Under the pieces are notes generated by a model that searched no databases, had not been told where the DNA came from, and was given only the letters and a program-made list of their open reading frames with translations. A stretch of DNA of 64,000 nt from assembly GCF_041296265.1 (NCBI RefSeq), contig NC_091693.1:24366001-24430000 (forward strand), given 5' to 3'. Source of the stretch: Equus caballus (Eukaryota; Chordata; Mammalia; Perissodactyla; Equidae). Below, one piece after another: positions 1 to 15,115 of this stretch. Within the stretch, counting starts at the first letter, position 1, and each line of letters starts with the position of its first letter. Both the position numbers and the translations under genes were made by a program.

Positions 1-1492
1 ATCAGGGTCTGTGGTTAGGACACAAAAGGCATGTTCTGATGGATGGGCTAAAGATGGAGACCCCATGAGGGAGGCTTTGAGAGAGAAGGACACGTCCTGG
101 GTCACCTCATCTGGAAGGGGCCTCTCAGGAAGTCACATCTATTTGCTGCTCTGCTTTGTAAATGAGCGCCAGGCTCCTGGAGTGGGGTGGTTCCCCTTCC
201 TGTGGGGCTGCTGTTGTGACAACCTTGTGACTGGGAAAACCAGCCTTCAAGTGGCCACACCATGTGTGTCTGTGTGTCCTGCCAAGTACTGTGGTTTTCT
301 GAATCTGCATATCAGAATCAGAGGGTTTAGATACCACAACCCCCAGCCTCATAACTATGCCCTGCCTTGGTGAGATTTGGGGAGGGGTGGGGGAAGCTGC
401 ATTCTGGGAGGGACCCACATCACAGCCAGGCCTTAGTCTGCCAGGAGACCCCTGGACTCAGGAAGCTCATGGGGAGGAGGGTTCCGCTCAGGCTTCAGAG
501 GTAAATCTCTCACAGGGAACTTTCTTCCAGGACTGAGTATGGGTTCAAGGACTCCAATGCAAGGAGGTGAGTCTGTCCTCAGTTGTCCCAGGTCTTACCT
601 CCTCACTGGAGACAAGGGGCCACCCCAGGCATCTTGGAACAGAGAATAAGGATTTGGGGCTGAGGGATGGAGGGTGTCTGGGAGAATCCTGGGACTGAGA
701 GCCAAGGAACTCAGGCTGGGCAATGACTGTGAGCCAGCCTCTGATTTCTTTCCAGGGACACTCCCCAAACCCATCATCTGTGCTGAGCCAGGCTCTGTGA
801 TCCCCTGGGGGAGGCTCCTGACCATCTGGTGTAAGTGCACCCTGGAGGCCCAGGAGTACCATCTGGATAAAGATGGGAACCCATTCCCCTGGAACAGACA
901 GAACCCACTGGAATCCAAGGACAAGGCCAATTTCTCTATCCCACACATGACAGATATATCTGCAGGACAATATCACTGTTACTATCACAGACTCACAGAA
1001 TTGTCAGAGAGCAGTGACCCCTTTAAGATGTTGATGACAGGTGAGAGGACACTCAGGGGTCCCAGCCTCAGGCTCTGCCCTCAGGAAGGGGATGTGCTCT
1101 CAAGGGTGTGTCTTCTCTCACAGCCTAGCTCTGGGGGATATGAGTGAGGTATGAGCCCCATTTAGCTCGCTGCCTCCTCCTCTCCTAGGAACTTACAGCA
1201 AAACCACCCTTTCAGCCCTACCAAGCCCTGTAGTGATGTCAGGGAGGAATTTAACCCTTCATTCTAGCTCACGGTTTGGATTTGAGCTTCATCCCTAAGG
1301 AAGGAAACCACCATGCCTCCTGGACCCTGGACTCACCCCAGTGAGCAACACCCCAATGAACAGCCTCAGACCCTTTTCCCTGTGAGCCTTATGACCCCTA
1401 ATCACAGGTAGATGTTCAGATGCTATGGCTATAACAGTAAGTCCCAAAGGGGTAGTCAGTCCCCAGTGACACCCTGGAGCTTGTGGTCTCAG
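1..1492 (+). pseudogene. LILR pseudogene 1: 5' region, signal peptide exons, D1, D2
   Basis: A LILR receptor remnant. Bases 1-370 resemble the 5' region of the LILRB-like gene at 32700-33126. The first signal-peptide exon (ending at 369 before GTGAG) has no ATG at the expected place. The second (531-566) has the usual 36 bases. D1 (756-1040) is 285 bases, open throughout, with both splice sites; it begins GTLPKPIICAEPG and keeps the paired Ig cysteines (WCK, YHCYY). D2 (1189-1492) has good splice sites and begins [14 protein letters not shown], but carries stops and has lost the first Ig cysteine. No D3, D4, membrane or tail exons follow in this unit. The missing start codon and broken D2 make it a pseudogene. 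Which LILR member it came from cannot be decided. Confidence 0.85.
756..1040 (+). pseudogene. LILR D1 exon, open (pseudogene 1)
   Basis: Phase-1 Ig-like exon of exactly 285 bases between TTTCCAG and GTGAG. It translates without a stop and shows the D1 hallmarks GTLPKP, AEPGSV, ITIM-free Ig core, QYHCYYH, and a C-terminal SSDPFKMLMTG in place of the usual SDPLELVVTG. It is the best preserved D1 exon in the window; the one in the LILRB-like gene at 33512 is broken. It could serve as a donor for gene conversion, but that is inference. Confidence 0.85.
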
Positions 1493-1499
1493 GTGAGGA

Positions 1500-1763
1500 G
1501 CCCCTGTTCCCGTCCTTTCTGAGCTCAAAAGATCAACTCAGGGCTCCGTCCATAGCAGAGTTCTGATCATGAGGGAAGTAATTGGAGCACAGGGGTGGTT
1601 CCACAGGGCAGGGTCCGTCCATTAGAGGATGGAAATAGGCATGGGCCTCTGACTCCTGGAGGACATTATCCCTGAATCTCAGCACAAATACAGAGTAGGG
1701 AGGGCTGAGTGAGATGTGGGTGAATCCAGGAGGAATATGACTAGACTGAGGGTAGAAGAAGCT
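1500..1763 (+). other. LILR intron remnant, paralogous to 4205-4460
   Basis: This stretch downstream of the pseudogene 1 D2 exon aligns by eye with the DNA downstream of the D4 exon of pseudogene 2 (4205-4460). Both contain 'CAGAGTAGG', 'GAGTGAGATGTGGGTGAA' and 'ACTAGACTGAGGGTAGAA'. It breaks off where L1 sequence starts. A D2 exon followed by a D4-type intron suggests loss of D3 and D4 by recombination or exon shuffling. Confidence 0.6.
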
Positions 1764-2393
1764 TATTTCGCTTAGCATAATACCCTCAAGATTCATCCAT
1801 AGTGTTGCAAATGGGATGATTCTGTCTTTTTAATGGCTGAATAGTATTCCATTGTAAATATATGCCACATCTTCTTCATCCAATCATCAGCTGATGGGCA
1901 CTTGGATTGTTTCCATGTCTTGGCTATTATGAGTAGTGCTACAATGAACATAAGCGTGCATATGTTACATTGGATTGTTGATTTCAAGTTGTTTGGGTGG
2001 ATACTCAATAGTGGGCTAGCTGGCTGATGTGGTATTTATATTTCTAGTTTTTTGAGGAATCACCATACTGTGTTCCATAGTGGCTGCAATGGTTTGCATT
2101 CCCATAAGCAGTGTATGAGCGTTCCCTTTTCTCCACATCCTCTTCAACATTTTTTGGATTTTGTCTTGGTAATTATAGCCATTCTGACTGGTGTAAGGTG
2201 ATATCTCATTGTAGTTTTGATTTGCCTTTACCTAATAATTAGTGATGTTGAGCATCTTTTCATGTGTCTGTTGGCCAACTGTATATCTTCTTTTGAAAAA
2301 TGTCTGTTCATATCCTCTGCCCATTTTTCGATCAGATTGTTTGTTGTTGTTGTTGCTGCTTTTGAGTTGTGTGAGTTCTTTATATACTTTGGA
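1764..2393 (-). mobile_element. L1 fragment (ORF2 C-terminal part), antisense
   Basis: Read on the minus strand it encodes the L1 ORF2 C-terminal signature (PNNLKSTIQCNICTLMF, KTWKQSKCPSADDWMKKMW, EYYSAIKK). The matching piece of the larger L1 lies at about 6510-7120. It has neither 3' UTR nor 5' part, and it sits exactly between two LILR remnants. Confidence 0.9.
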
Positions 2394-5203
<2,810 letters not shown>

Positions 5204-5485
5204 GGGCTTTTGTTAAGAATTTTTCTTTTTTTTTATTTTGCAGCAGTAGATTCTCCCCAAGCTAATATCTGTTGCCAATCTACCTCTTTTTCCTTCCTTT
5301 TTCCCCCAAAGAGCCCCAGTACATAGTTGTGCATAGTTGTAAGTTCTTCTAGTTCTTCTGTATGAGCCGCTGCCACAGCATGGCTCCTGACAGACGAATG
5401 GTGTGGTTCTGCGCCTGGGAACCGAAACTGGGCTGCTGAAGTGAAGCTGCTGAACTTTAACTGCTAGACCATCAGGGCCAGCTCC
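5204..5485 (-). mobile_element. ERE-type SINE (equine tRNA-derived family), antisense
   Basis: It contains 'CCCCAGTACATAGTTG', 'GCCACAGCATGGCTC' and ends in 'GGGCCAGCTCC', the reverse complement of an ERE head. A target-site duplication is visible: GAAATTTCACTTCTTTG on the left (about 5187-5203) and GAAATCTCACTTCTTTG on the right (5486-5502), differing at one base. Such elements are typical of horses and relatives. Confidence 0.85.
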
Positions 5486-5820
5486 GAAATCTCACTTCTT
5501 TGTCTAAATTGTATGCCAATTTTATTTGCATCAAATACCATATGATACTGATGACAAAGAAAAGGTTAAGACGTACCTAAGTGTCACTTTAGGAAAATAT
5601 CTTCATTTTTAGCAGAAATTATTGAAGGCAAACGAATCAAAAACGTATGTTTTCTATGCACAGTGTTATTAATCCCTCCATTTCAGTTCATTCTTCTTTT
5701 AAATCAGGGATTTATTAGGAAAAATATCTTTTAAAAATAAGTCTGAATTTCTTTTCCAGACAATTAAACCTCTCCTGAGCAGTTATATTTTCTCTTTAAT
5801 TTATAATATGGTGAGATACT

Positions 5821-6042
5821 TTTTTTTTTTGAGGAAGATTAGCCCCAAGCTAATCTTCCTTTTTGCTGAGGAAGACTGGCCCTGAGCTAACATCCATGAC
5901 CATCTTCCTCTACTTTATATGTGGGACGCCTACCACAGCATGGCTTGCCAAGCGGTACCATGTCTGCACCCATGATCTAAACCAGTGGGCTGCAGAAGTG
6001 GAATGTACACACTCAACCACTGCACGACCAGACCGGCCCCAA
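5821..6042 (-). mobile_element. ERE1-type SINE, antisense
   Basis: A poly-T start (the reversed A tail) is followed by 'CCCTGAGCTAACATCCATG', 'GCCTACCACAGCATGGCTTG' and a GACCGGCCCC end, the reverse complement of an ERE1 head. The flanks repeat GTGAGATACTTTT (left about 5811-5823, right about 6043-6055), a clear target-site duplication. Confidence 0.9.
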
Positions 6043-6305
6043 GTGAGATACTTTTAAAAGTCTTCTTGGTGACAAACATTAATAATAATCCCACTGAATG
6101 ATATCTATCCTTAGTTCATATTTTCTGAATTGTACAAGCTTATTTAAAATTTTTACATGGCATCTATCATTAGCATTAACCTCTAGTATATATATATATA
6201 TATTTTTTTTTTCTTATTTTGCATTTTTAAAACCACATTACCACAAAGTATTTAGACAGTTGTTTCACTTTTTCTGTGTTTATTTCTTTGGTATGATAAT
6301 TTTTT

Positions 6306-9300
6306 AAATTGAGCTCATAGTAGTTTACATCAATGTGAAGTTTCAGTTGTACACTATTCCTTGACTCTAACCACATAAGGGCTCCCCTTCCTCCTCTGTG
6401 CCCCTTACCGCTAACCCTGGTAACCGCTGAACTGTTTTCTTTGCCCATGTGTTTGTTCATATTCCACATATGAGTGAAATCATTTGGTGTAGGTCTTTCT
6501 CAGTCTGGCTTATTTCGCTTAGCATAATTCCCTCGAACCCTTTCCATGTTATTGCAAATGGGCTGAATCTGTGTTTTTTATGGCTGAATAGTATTCCATT
6601 GTATATATATACACCACATCTTCTTTATCCAATCATCTGTTGATGGGCACTTGGATTGTTTCCATGTCTTTGCTATTGTGAATAGTGCTGCAATGAACAT
6701 AGGGGAGCATATGTTACTTTGGATTGTTGACTTCAAGTTGTTCGGGTAGATACCCAGTAGTGGGGTAGCTGGGTCATATGGTAGTTCTATTTTTAGTTTT
6801 TTGAGGAATCTCCATACTGTTTTCCATAGTTGCTGCACCAGTTAACATTCCCACCAGTAGTGTATGAGGGTTCCTTTCTCTCCATGCCCGCTCCAACATT
6901 TGTTATTTTTAGTCTTAGTGATTATAGCCATTTTAACAGGCATAAGGTGATATCTTAGTGTAGTTTTGATTTGGATTTCCCTGATGATTAGCAATGTTGA
7001 ACATCTTTTCATGTGTTTATTGTCCATCTGTATACTTTGGAAAAATGTCTTTTCATATCCTCTGCCCATTTTTTATCATGCTGTTTGTTTTTCTATTGTT
7101 CAGTTGTGTGAGTTCCTCATATATGATGGAGATTAACACCTTGTTATATATATATGATTTGCAAATATTTCGTCTCAATTGGTGGATTGTCTCTTTATTT
7201 TGATCCTGGTTTCTTTTGCCTTGCAGAAGCTCTTTATTCTGATGAAGTCCCATTTGTTTATTTTTTCTTTTATTCTCTCGTCTGAGAAGACATGATATTT
7301 GAAAAGATCCTTTCAAGTTCAATGTCATAGAGTGTACTACCTATATTATCTTTCAGGAGTTTTATGGTTTCAAGACTTATCTTGAGTTCTTTGATCCATT
7401 TTGAGTTTATTTTTGTGTATGGCTTGAGATAATGGTCTACTTTCATTCTTTTCCAGTTTTCCCTATACCATTTATTGAAGAGACTGTCTCTTCACCATTG
7501 TATGTTCTTGGCACCTTTGCTGAAGATTAACTGTCCATAGATGTTCAGCTTTATTTCTGAGGTTTCAGTTCTGTTCCTTTGATCTGTGTGCCTGTTTTTG
7601 TACTAGTACCATGCTGTTTTGATCAATATGGCTTTGTAGTACATTTTGAAGTCAGGGATTGTGATGCCTCCTGCTTTGTTCTTTTCTATCAGTATTGCTT
7701 TTGCAATTCAGGGTCTTTGGTTGCCCCATATAAATATTAGGATTCTTCATTCTATTTCCATGAGAGTGTCATTGGGATTCTGACTGGGATTGCACTGACT
7801 CTGTAGATTGCTTTGCATAGTATGGACATTTTAACTATGTTTATTCTTCCAATTCATGTGCATGGAATCTTTTTATGTCATTATCTAGTTCTTTCAGTAA
7901 TGTCTTATAGTTTTCGTTGTATAAGTCCTTCACCTCCTTGGTTAAATTTATTCCAGGTACTTTATTCCTTTAGTTGTGATTGTAAATGGAATTATCCTCT
8001 TGAATTCTCTTTTTGTACATTTGTTATTAGAGTATATAAATACAATTGATTTTTCTAAATTGATTTTGTATCCCCCAATTTTACTGTAGCTGTTAATTAT
8101 TTCTAACAGTTTTCTGATGGATTCTTTAGGGTGTTCTATATATAAGATCATGTCATCTGTAAACAACGAGAATTTCTCTTCTTCACTCCCTATTTGGATT
8201 CATTTTATTCCTTTCTCTTGCCTAATTGCTCTGGCAAAAACCTCCAATACTATTTCGAATAAGACTGTTGATATTGGGCATCCTCATCTTGTTCCTGTTC
8301 TCAGAGGGATAATGTTCAGTTTTTGCCCATTGAGTATGATGTTGACTGTGAGTTTGTCATATATGGCCTTTATTATGTTGAGGTAATTTACTTCTATCCT
8401 AATTTTGTTATGACTTTTTATCATAAATGCTGTTGGATCTTGTCAAATGCATTCTCTGCATCTATTGAGATGATCATGTGGTTTGTATTCCTCAATTGGT
8501 TGATGTGGTATATCTTGTTGATTGATTTATGGGTGTTGAACCATCCTTGTGTCCCTAGTATCCATCCCACTTGCTCATGATGTATGATCCTTTCAATGTA
8601 TTGCTGTCTTTGGGTTGCCAATATTTTCTTGAGGATTTTTGCATCTGTGTTCATCAGTGATTGGCCTGAAGTTTTCCCTTTTTGCGCTGTCCTTGGCAGG
8701 CTTTGGTATCAGAGTGATGTTGGCCTCATAAAATGTGTTAGGAAGCATTCCATCTCCCCTAATTTTTTTGACTAGCTTGAGAAGAATAGGTATTAAATCC
8801 TCTTTGAAAGTTTGATTCTTTGGGATGCTTTTGATTGGGATTCCTTGTGATTGGTCTATTCAGATTATCTGTTTCTTCTCAATTCAGCTTTTGGAGGTTG
8901 TGAGAGTCTAAGAATTTATCCTTTACCTCTAGATTATGCATTTTGTTGGCATATATTTTTTCGTGGTATTCTCTTATAATCCATTGTATTTCTGTGGTGT
9001 GTGTTGTTATTTCTCCTCTTTCATTTCCAATTTTGTTTATCTGAGCTTTGTCTTTTTTTTCTTTGTAAGTCACGCTAAGGGTTTGTCAATTTTATTTATC
9101 TTCTCAAAGAACTAGCTCTTTGTTTCATTGACCCTTTCTACTGTCTTTTTTGTTTCAATAGCATTTCTATTCTTATTTTTATTATTTCTCTCCTGCTGAC
9201 TTTGGGCTTTGCTTGTTCTTCTTTTTGTCACTCAGGTGTAATTTGAGGTTGCTTATTTCGGATTTTTCTTGTTCGTTAATGTGAGCCTGTATTGTGATGA

Positions 9301-11335
9301 ATTTCCCTCTTAAGACAGCTTTTGCTGCATCCCATATGAGTTGGTATGGTATGTTTTTATTTTCATTTGTCTCCAGATATTTTTTATTTCTCCTTTAATT
9401 TCTTTAGTGATATATTGCTTGTTCAATAGCATGTTGTTTCGTCTCCACATCTTTGTCTCTTTCTCATCTCTTTTCTTGTAATTAATTTCTAGCTTTATAG
9501 TATTGCTATTGGTAAAGGTGCTTGTTATTATTTCAATTTTCTTAAATTTTTTGAGGCTTGCCTTGTTTCCCAACATATGTCCTATCCTTGAGAATATTCC
9601 GTGCACATTTGAGAAGAATGTGTATTCTTCTATTTTTGGAGAGAGTGTTCTATATATGTCTATTAAGTTCAACTGGTCCAGGTTTCATTTAAATTCTACT
9701 GTTTACTTGTTGATTTTCTGTGTGGATTATCTATCCATTGATGTGAGTGGAGTGTTGAGGTCCCCTATTATTGTGTTATTATTAATGTCTTCTTTTAGGT
9801 TTGTTAATAGTTGCTTTATGTACTTTGGTGCTGCTGTGTTGGGTGCATAGATATTTATGAGTTATTTCTTCTTCATGGAGTGTCCCTTTGATGATTATAT
9901 ACTGCCCCTCTTTGTCTCTCTTTACCTGTCTTATCTTGAAGTCTACTTTGCCTGATATAAATAGTGTGAGTCCTGCTTTCTTTTGTTTGCCATTAGCTTG
10001 GAGTATCACCTTCCATCCCTTCACTCTGAGCCTCTGTTTGTCCTTGGAGCTGAGATATGTTTTCTGGAGGCAGCATATTGTTGGGTCTCATTCTTTAATC
10101 CATCCCACTACTCTGTGCCTTTTTATTGCAGAACTCAATCCATTTACATTTAGGGTGATTATCAATATATGAGGGCTTAGTGCTGCCATTTTATCACTCA
10201 TTTTCTAGTTCTTCTGCATTTCCTTTGTTTCTTGTCCTGTGTGTTTTGGTCTACCCATTGAATTACATAGTTTTTTATGATGTGTTTCTTTGTTTTCTCC
10301 TTACTTATTATTTGTGTCTCTGTTCTGCTTTTTGTTTAGTGGTTACCATGAGGTTTGTATTCAGAATCTTGCATATAAGATAGTCCATTTTCTGATGGGC
10401 TCTTATTTCCTTAGTCAAAACCAATTCAGTCCCTTTCCTCCTCCCATCCTAAGCTGTTTTTCTCACATCTGATTTCATCTTGTGTTGTGAGTGTGTGGTT
10501 AAAATGAGAAGATTACCTCTGGTTTTGCTTTTGTCCTTCCCTTTATCTTTAATGCTATAATTGAGTATTTGCCATCCTATTCTGATTCTGTCTATTTATC
10601 TCCTTAATCTGTGCTTGTAACTCCTTTCTCTCTGTTTTGCTTTTTTTTTTTCCAGGTTTGACGGCTATCTTGAGGATTTCTTGTAGGGGGAATCTTGTGC
10701 ATATGAACTTCCTTAGCTTTTGTTTGGGAAAGTTTTTGTTTCTCCATCATATCTGGAGGATATTTTTGCTGGATAGTGTATCCTTGGCTCAAAAGTTTTG
10801 TCTTTCAAAGACTTGAATATGCCATTCCATTCTCTCCTAGCCTCTAAGGTTTCTGCAGAGAAATCCACTGAAAGCCTGATAGGGGTTCCTTTGTAGGTTA
10901 TTTTCTTCTGCCTTACTTCTTTTAGTATTCTCTCTTTGTCATTCATTTTTGCCAGTTTTTCTATTATATGCCTTACAGTAGATCTTTTTGCATTGACATA
11001 TCTAGGAGATCCAGAACTTCTTCCACATGGATATCCATCTCTTTCCCTAGGTTTGGGAAGTTCTCTGCTATTATTTTTCTGAACACACTTTCTGCTCCAT
11101 TCTCCTTCTCTTCTCCTTCTAGTATGCCTATAATTCTTATGTTACATTTCCTAATTGAGTCAGATATTTCTTGGAAACTTTCTTCATTTCCTTTTAGTCT
11201 TTGTTCTCTCTCCTCCTCTATCTGGAGCATTTCAACATGTCTATCTTCGATTATTTTGATACACTCCTCTATGATGTCCACTTGAGTATTCAGGGACTCT
11301 GTATTTTGTACCTATAGACATTGTGGCATGTTTCC
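6306..11335 (-). mobile_element. L1 retrotransposon, about 5 kb, antisense, 5'-truncated within ORF1
   Basis: Read on the minus strand: ORF1 remnants at 10640-11285 (RIIGILEGEEKENGAESVF, then DKERILKEVRQKKITYKGTP and a DFSAETLEARREW block), then a nearly complete ORF2. The reverse-transcriptase FTDD motif ([16 protein letters not shown]) is at about 8120-8166 and the C-terminal block (NNLKSTIQSNICSPMF, KQSKCPSTDDWIKKMW) at about 6600-6800. The 3' UTR is at 6306-6500. It lacks the 5' UTR and the ORF1 N-terminus, and ORF2 is broken into many short frames, so it is inactive. It lies where the 5' exons of the adjacent KIR pseudogene would be expected. Confidence 0.92.
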
Positions 11336-11699
11336 TTCCAGAATCTCTTAGTTTTGTTTCTAGAGGCTTAAGGTCAGCCATGTTTTCTGAGGGTCCTCGA
11401 AGTGGCTAGTTGGTTGTATTATCTGAGAGAACTCCACATACCTTATGGCTTCTAGGAGCAGTAAGACATGGAGATACAGTCAGGAGGCAATACATAATCA
11501 GGAAATAGCAGGTTCATGAAAAGACACACACACACACACACAAAATCAGTCAGCACTGCAGAAAGAAAGGTGACATTGAGAGGCACTAGAAGACATACAC
11601 TGTGGACACCCTAGAGCAGGAATAGAGAATGCTTTGTCATGACCAAAGACAGTGTGATAAGACTTGGGCTCTCAGAAAAGGCCTCTTTTCTCCCCCTAG
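11336..11699. other. Spacer with a short CA repeat upstream of the KIR remnant
   Basis: No coding exon is recognised. A (CA)n run of about ten units lies near 11523-11542. The last bases form a good pyrimidine tract and AG acceptor for the KIR Ig exon at 11700. The KIR signal peptide, D0 and D1 exons are not found here. Confidence 0.5.
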
Positions 11700-11993
11700 G
11701 AATATACAAGAAAACTCTCTCTGTCCAGGTGGGCCTCATGGCAATGTCAGGACAGAACCTGACCTTCTTCAGAAACTCCAAGAGCTCTTTTGACGTGTCA
11801 CATATACTGAGGGAGGTAGAGGCCCATGAATTCTGGCTCACTGGAGGGAAGATCCACAATGGTGCATTCCAGGCCATCCTCCCTCTGGGCCCTGCAATCC
11901 AACCCATAGAGGGACCTATAGGTGCTATGGCTCTTGAATCAATCTACCTGTGAGTGGTCAGGCCTAAGTGGCCCATTGTACCTTTCTGTCACA
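11700..11993 (+). pseudogene. KIR D2 Ig exon, copy 1
   Basis: The acceptor CCCCCTAG is intact. The frame is open for about 85 codons and aligns with KIR D2 along its length (LSVQVG/LSAQPG, EAHEFWLTGGKIHNGAFQA/EAHERRLPAGPKVNGTFQA). The usual LSCS around the first cysteine reads FFRN, and the second-cysteine region YRCFGS has drifted to IGAMAL. The end reads CTTTCTGTCACA followed by AGAGAGG instead of a GTGAG donor. Confidence 0.85.
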
Positions 11994-12618
11994 AGAGAGG
12001 AACCTCATCCTGCCCGTGTCTTATGATACACTAAATCATGGAGCTGTAGCTGAAGAGCACCCTATTGGTGATAAGAAAACCTTAGGGATTCCAGAGAAAT
12101 CTCAACAATGAAAAACACAGAGAAGAAGAGATAGGATGGTAATCAAGGTACCTTCAAACCTTGCTCCACCTCTTGTGTGGACACCCATGTTGGGATCCTA
12201 TGTATCCAGGACAATGAAGAGAGGGGTCAGGGCTGACTCAGCAGGAGAGGCTGGGCACTGTTTGGGGATATCAGATGTTGCACGAGGTCCTCACCCTTAT
12301 GTTTTTCTCAGAAGCCCCTCTGACACACAAGTGACTTACCAGTTTTGGAGCATAGATATTCACCACCCAAGATGACATAATGCTTCATGATCATAGCTAT
12401 CTTTCAGCACTAAGCATATCCAAGTACCTCTTTACACTATCACATCTCAGGGTAGAAGAACCTACTCAAGGCATTCAGGTGGAAGGACCAGAATGCCCCA
12501 TAGGTCCTTAGGGGGATGGCAGAGTAAGGGATGGAGAGAGGACCAACTTTTGAGGAATGGTCCTACTTCAGTGGGCAAGGAAAGACACTGGCTCACCCTT
12601 CTCTGTCCTTGTTCTTAG

Positions 12619-12669
12619 TATTACTTACGAGTACTTGCCTGTCACCCAAAAAACCAAGTACCACAAAAG
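12619..12669 (+). pseudogene. KIR stem exon, copy 1
   Basis: A 51-base exon, the exact KIR exon 6 size, between TTCTTAG and GTGAG. Its phase-1 translation ends CLSPKKPSTTKG, matching the proline/serine-rich KIR stem. Both splice sites are intact. Confidence 0.8.
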
Positions 12670-14630
12670 GTGAGAAAGAAATCCTCTTAATTTTTTCAAA
12701 GGATCCTACTTTCCAGAGGGCTCCCGTGTGAATGGTGGCTCTGCCACCTCCCAGCTCTGTGACAGTGGGCTGGTCAACTTCCCCCTCTGATCCCCAAATT
12801 CTCCATCTTCATTTGAGAATGTGGTTAGCATGGAAATCAGAAGAGGCACTTAGTTACTCATGCTCTTGGACAGGGGCCTTTTCTAATAAGGATGAAGTGG
12901 TCATGGTGACCATGACCCAATGCCCAAAAGAGATGCTTATCCTCCCTCCATCAGGGCCTATGGGGATGAGGATGATGAGAAATGGGAAGGATTTAAAGGA
13001 ACACTTTAAATATGTACTGTCTATCTGTTAATATTCCTTTAGATGAAAATCCAGAAATTAAACAGAGTACGGATCTTGTTATAACGAAGATCATATTCCA
13101 GATTTCTGTGGAGGTAGGAGAAAAAGTATGACTAATAAATAAATGAAAATGTTTTAATACTCATGAACCCATATACATTGAGATGGGGTCATATGATAGA
13201 AAAAGATTAAGTGGATAATTTAGAGTGGGTGGGATAGAAGAACGTATTGAGGGTGACATTTCAGGTGTGATCTAATGACAAAGAAAGCTAGTCTTGAGAA
13301 GATCAGTGGACAGGTATTCCTGACAGATGGAACCATGAGTGCCATGAATCCAATGAAGCAATGTGCTTGGTGGGCTCAGAGAACCAGTGTGCCTGATGTG
13401 TGCTGGGTGAGGTGGAGTTGAGAGAGGTGGACAGGGCCAAATTAGCTAAACATGGATAATTAATGAGAAGAAGGCTGGATTTTATTCTGTCTCAAATGAA
13501 AAGCCATTAAAATATTTATATCAGAAAAGTGGGATTATGTGCATGATATTTTAGAAGGAACAAATTGGCAGGTGTGAACAGAATTTATTCAATGGAACAT
13601 GAAGGGAAGTCATGAGCCTGGCAGGAGGCTATGTCAGTCCGTCAGGACAACAATCATGGTGACTTAGCCATGAAAGTTCTGCAGAAGAAGTTTAGTGGGT
13701 GGATTCATGAGATCCTCAGAGGTAGACTCATTAGGAAAGAGCTTTCAGAACATAGTTCCTGTATTTCTCAGTTGAGCAAACTTGGGTATAGTGATTTCTT
13801 TCAGATTCTCTGCAATGGGTGGAAACTCATACTTGGGATGTCAGAGAAAGGGACAGCAGGCAGGGAGCCTAGTGCGGGAGCCATTATTCTTGAAAGACAA
13901 AAGTTTTGGGCTCTACTGAGAGCTCTTCCACTTTTAGTGACTAAACTAAATTTCCTCAACTAGAATGTTAGGTTAATGATTCCTCCCTCTATGGCTTGTG
14001 CTGAGGAAAAGATACACAGCCACAAATGTGAAAGTCTCCTTAGCCCCAGAAGGAACTCAGGCACAGAGAAGGTGCTCAATCTATGATATAATGCTTACTA
14101 ACTCCCTCCTGCACTCCTTAATACCTCTACCTACCCCACTCCTTGTCACTCTAGGAGGGTGCATCAATATTTTTCAGAGCAATTTCAAATCTCAGTACTG
14201 TGAACTAGATGTATCCTGCAAACTCTTGCCACCTCCACTTCAACTCTCAGAATGTGAAGCTGTGGTGGAGTGAGAAGGGACGGGGGTAAAGACGTTCGGT
14301 TATAGTAGATATAGGGGGTACCCTTTCATGCAAAACCCTAATGTCTTGCCTCATGGGCAGCCAAAATACGTATGTTGAAGCTTCTTAGTCCTGGGTTCTG
14401 ACCTCTGCTTGTCCCTCACTGTCTTTTTGATTTGGAACATCATCATCACTTCTCTTGGATTTTTTTTTTTTTTGCACATGTTAAAAAATTAAGTATTTGC
14501 TCAAATTTATGGACATTGAGAGAACTTGAGACAAGATATGTAATGATTCCAGTACATACTCACACAAATAGGAAACCTATAAATGGAGCTTCTATCATTT
14601 TCTTATTGATGGAAACACATCTTTCTCAAG

Positions 14631-14735
14631 GACACTCCAGTACACTGTACATTCTCATTGGACACTTCATAGCCTTCATCTCCTTTGGTGTTTTCCTTGC
14701 TGCTATAGTTTGTCACTGATGTACCGTAAAAGAAA
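14631..14735 (+). pseudogene. KIR transmembrane exon, copy 1
   Basis: After CTTTCTCAAG the sequence gives TLYILIGHFIAFISFGVFLA, a hydrophobic run aligning with the KIR membrane segment HLHVLIGTSVV. A TGA at 14717-14719 ends it before the basic HRWC-like border. The acceptor reads CAAG rather than CCAG but still has AG. No charged residue is seen in the membrane run, as in long-tailed inhibitory KIR. Confidence 0.75.
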
Positions 14736-14844
14736 CTCTAGATCTGATGGAAGAGAGGACAACATCATCTGGACTAAGAGAGGGATATGATTGGGGCACA
14801 AAAATGCGTGTTCACTTCCTGTAACTTGATCTGTGTCGTTTTCT

Positions 14845-15115
14845 TTTTTGGTGTTTTGTTTTGCTTTCATTTGTGAGAAAGATTGGCCCTGAGCTAACAT
14901 CTGTCTCCAATTTTCATATTTTTTTTTCCTCCCGAAAGCCCCAGTCCATAGTTGTATATCCTAGTTGTAGGTCACCCTAGTTCCCTTATGTAGAACACCC
15001 CCACAGCATGGCCTGATGAGCAGTATTTAGGTCCACGCCCAGGATTCAAATCAATGAACCCTGGGCAGCTGAAGTAGAGTGCACAAAATTAACCACTCGG
15101 CCACAGGGCTGGCCT
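14845..15115 (-). mobile_element. ERE-type SINE inside the KIR TM-tail intron, antisense
   Basis: It contains 'CCCTGAGCTAACATCTGTC', 'CCCACAGCATGGCCTGATGA' and ends CAGGGCTGGCC. The flanks share TGATCTGTG (about 14828 and 15117). The same insertion is present in the second copy at 53285-53541, so it predates the duplication. Confidence 0.85.

Noticed and set aside
545-988. 147-codon minus-strand frame over pseudogene 1
   Set aside because: It is the reverse-strand shadow of the D1 exon and its intron; similar shadows occur opposite the D1 exons at 2468 and 33512.
11523-11542. Repeat array resembling a short tandem array or CRISPR
   Set aside because: It is a simple (CA)n run with no spacers; no CRISPR-like array occurs, as expected in a mammalian genome.
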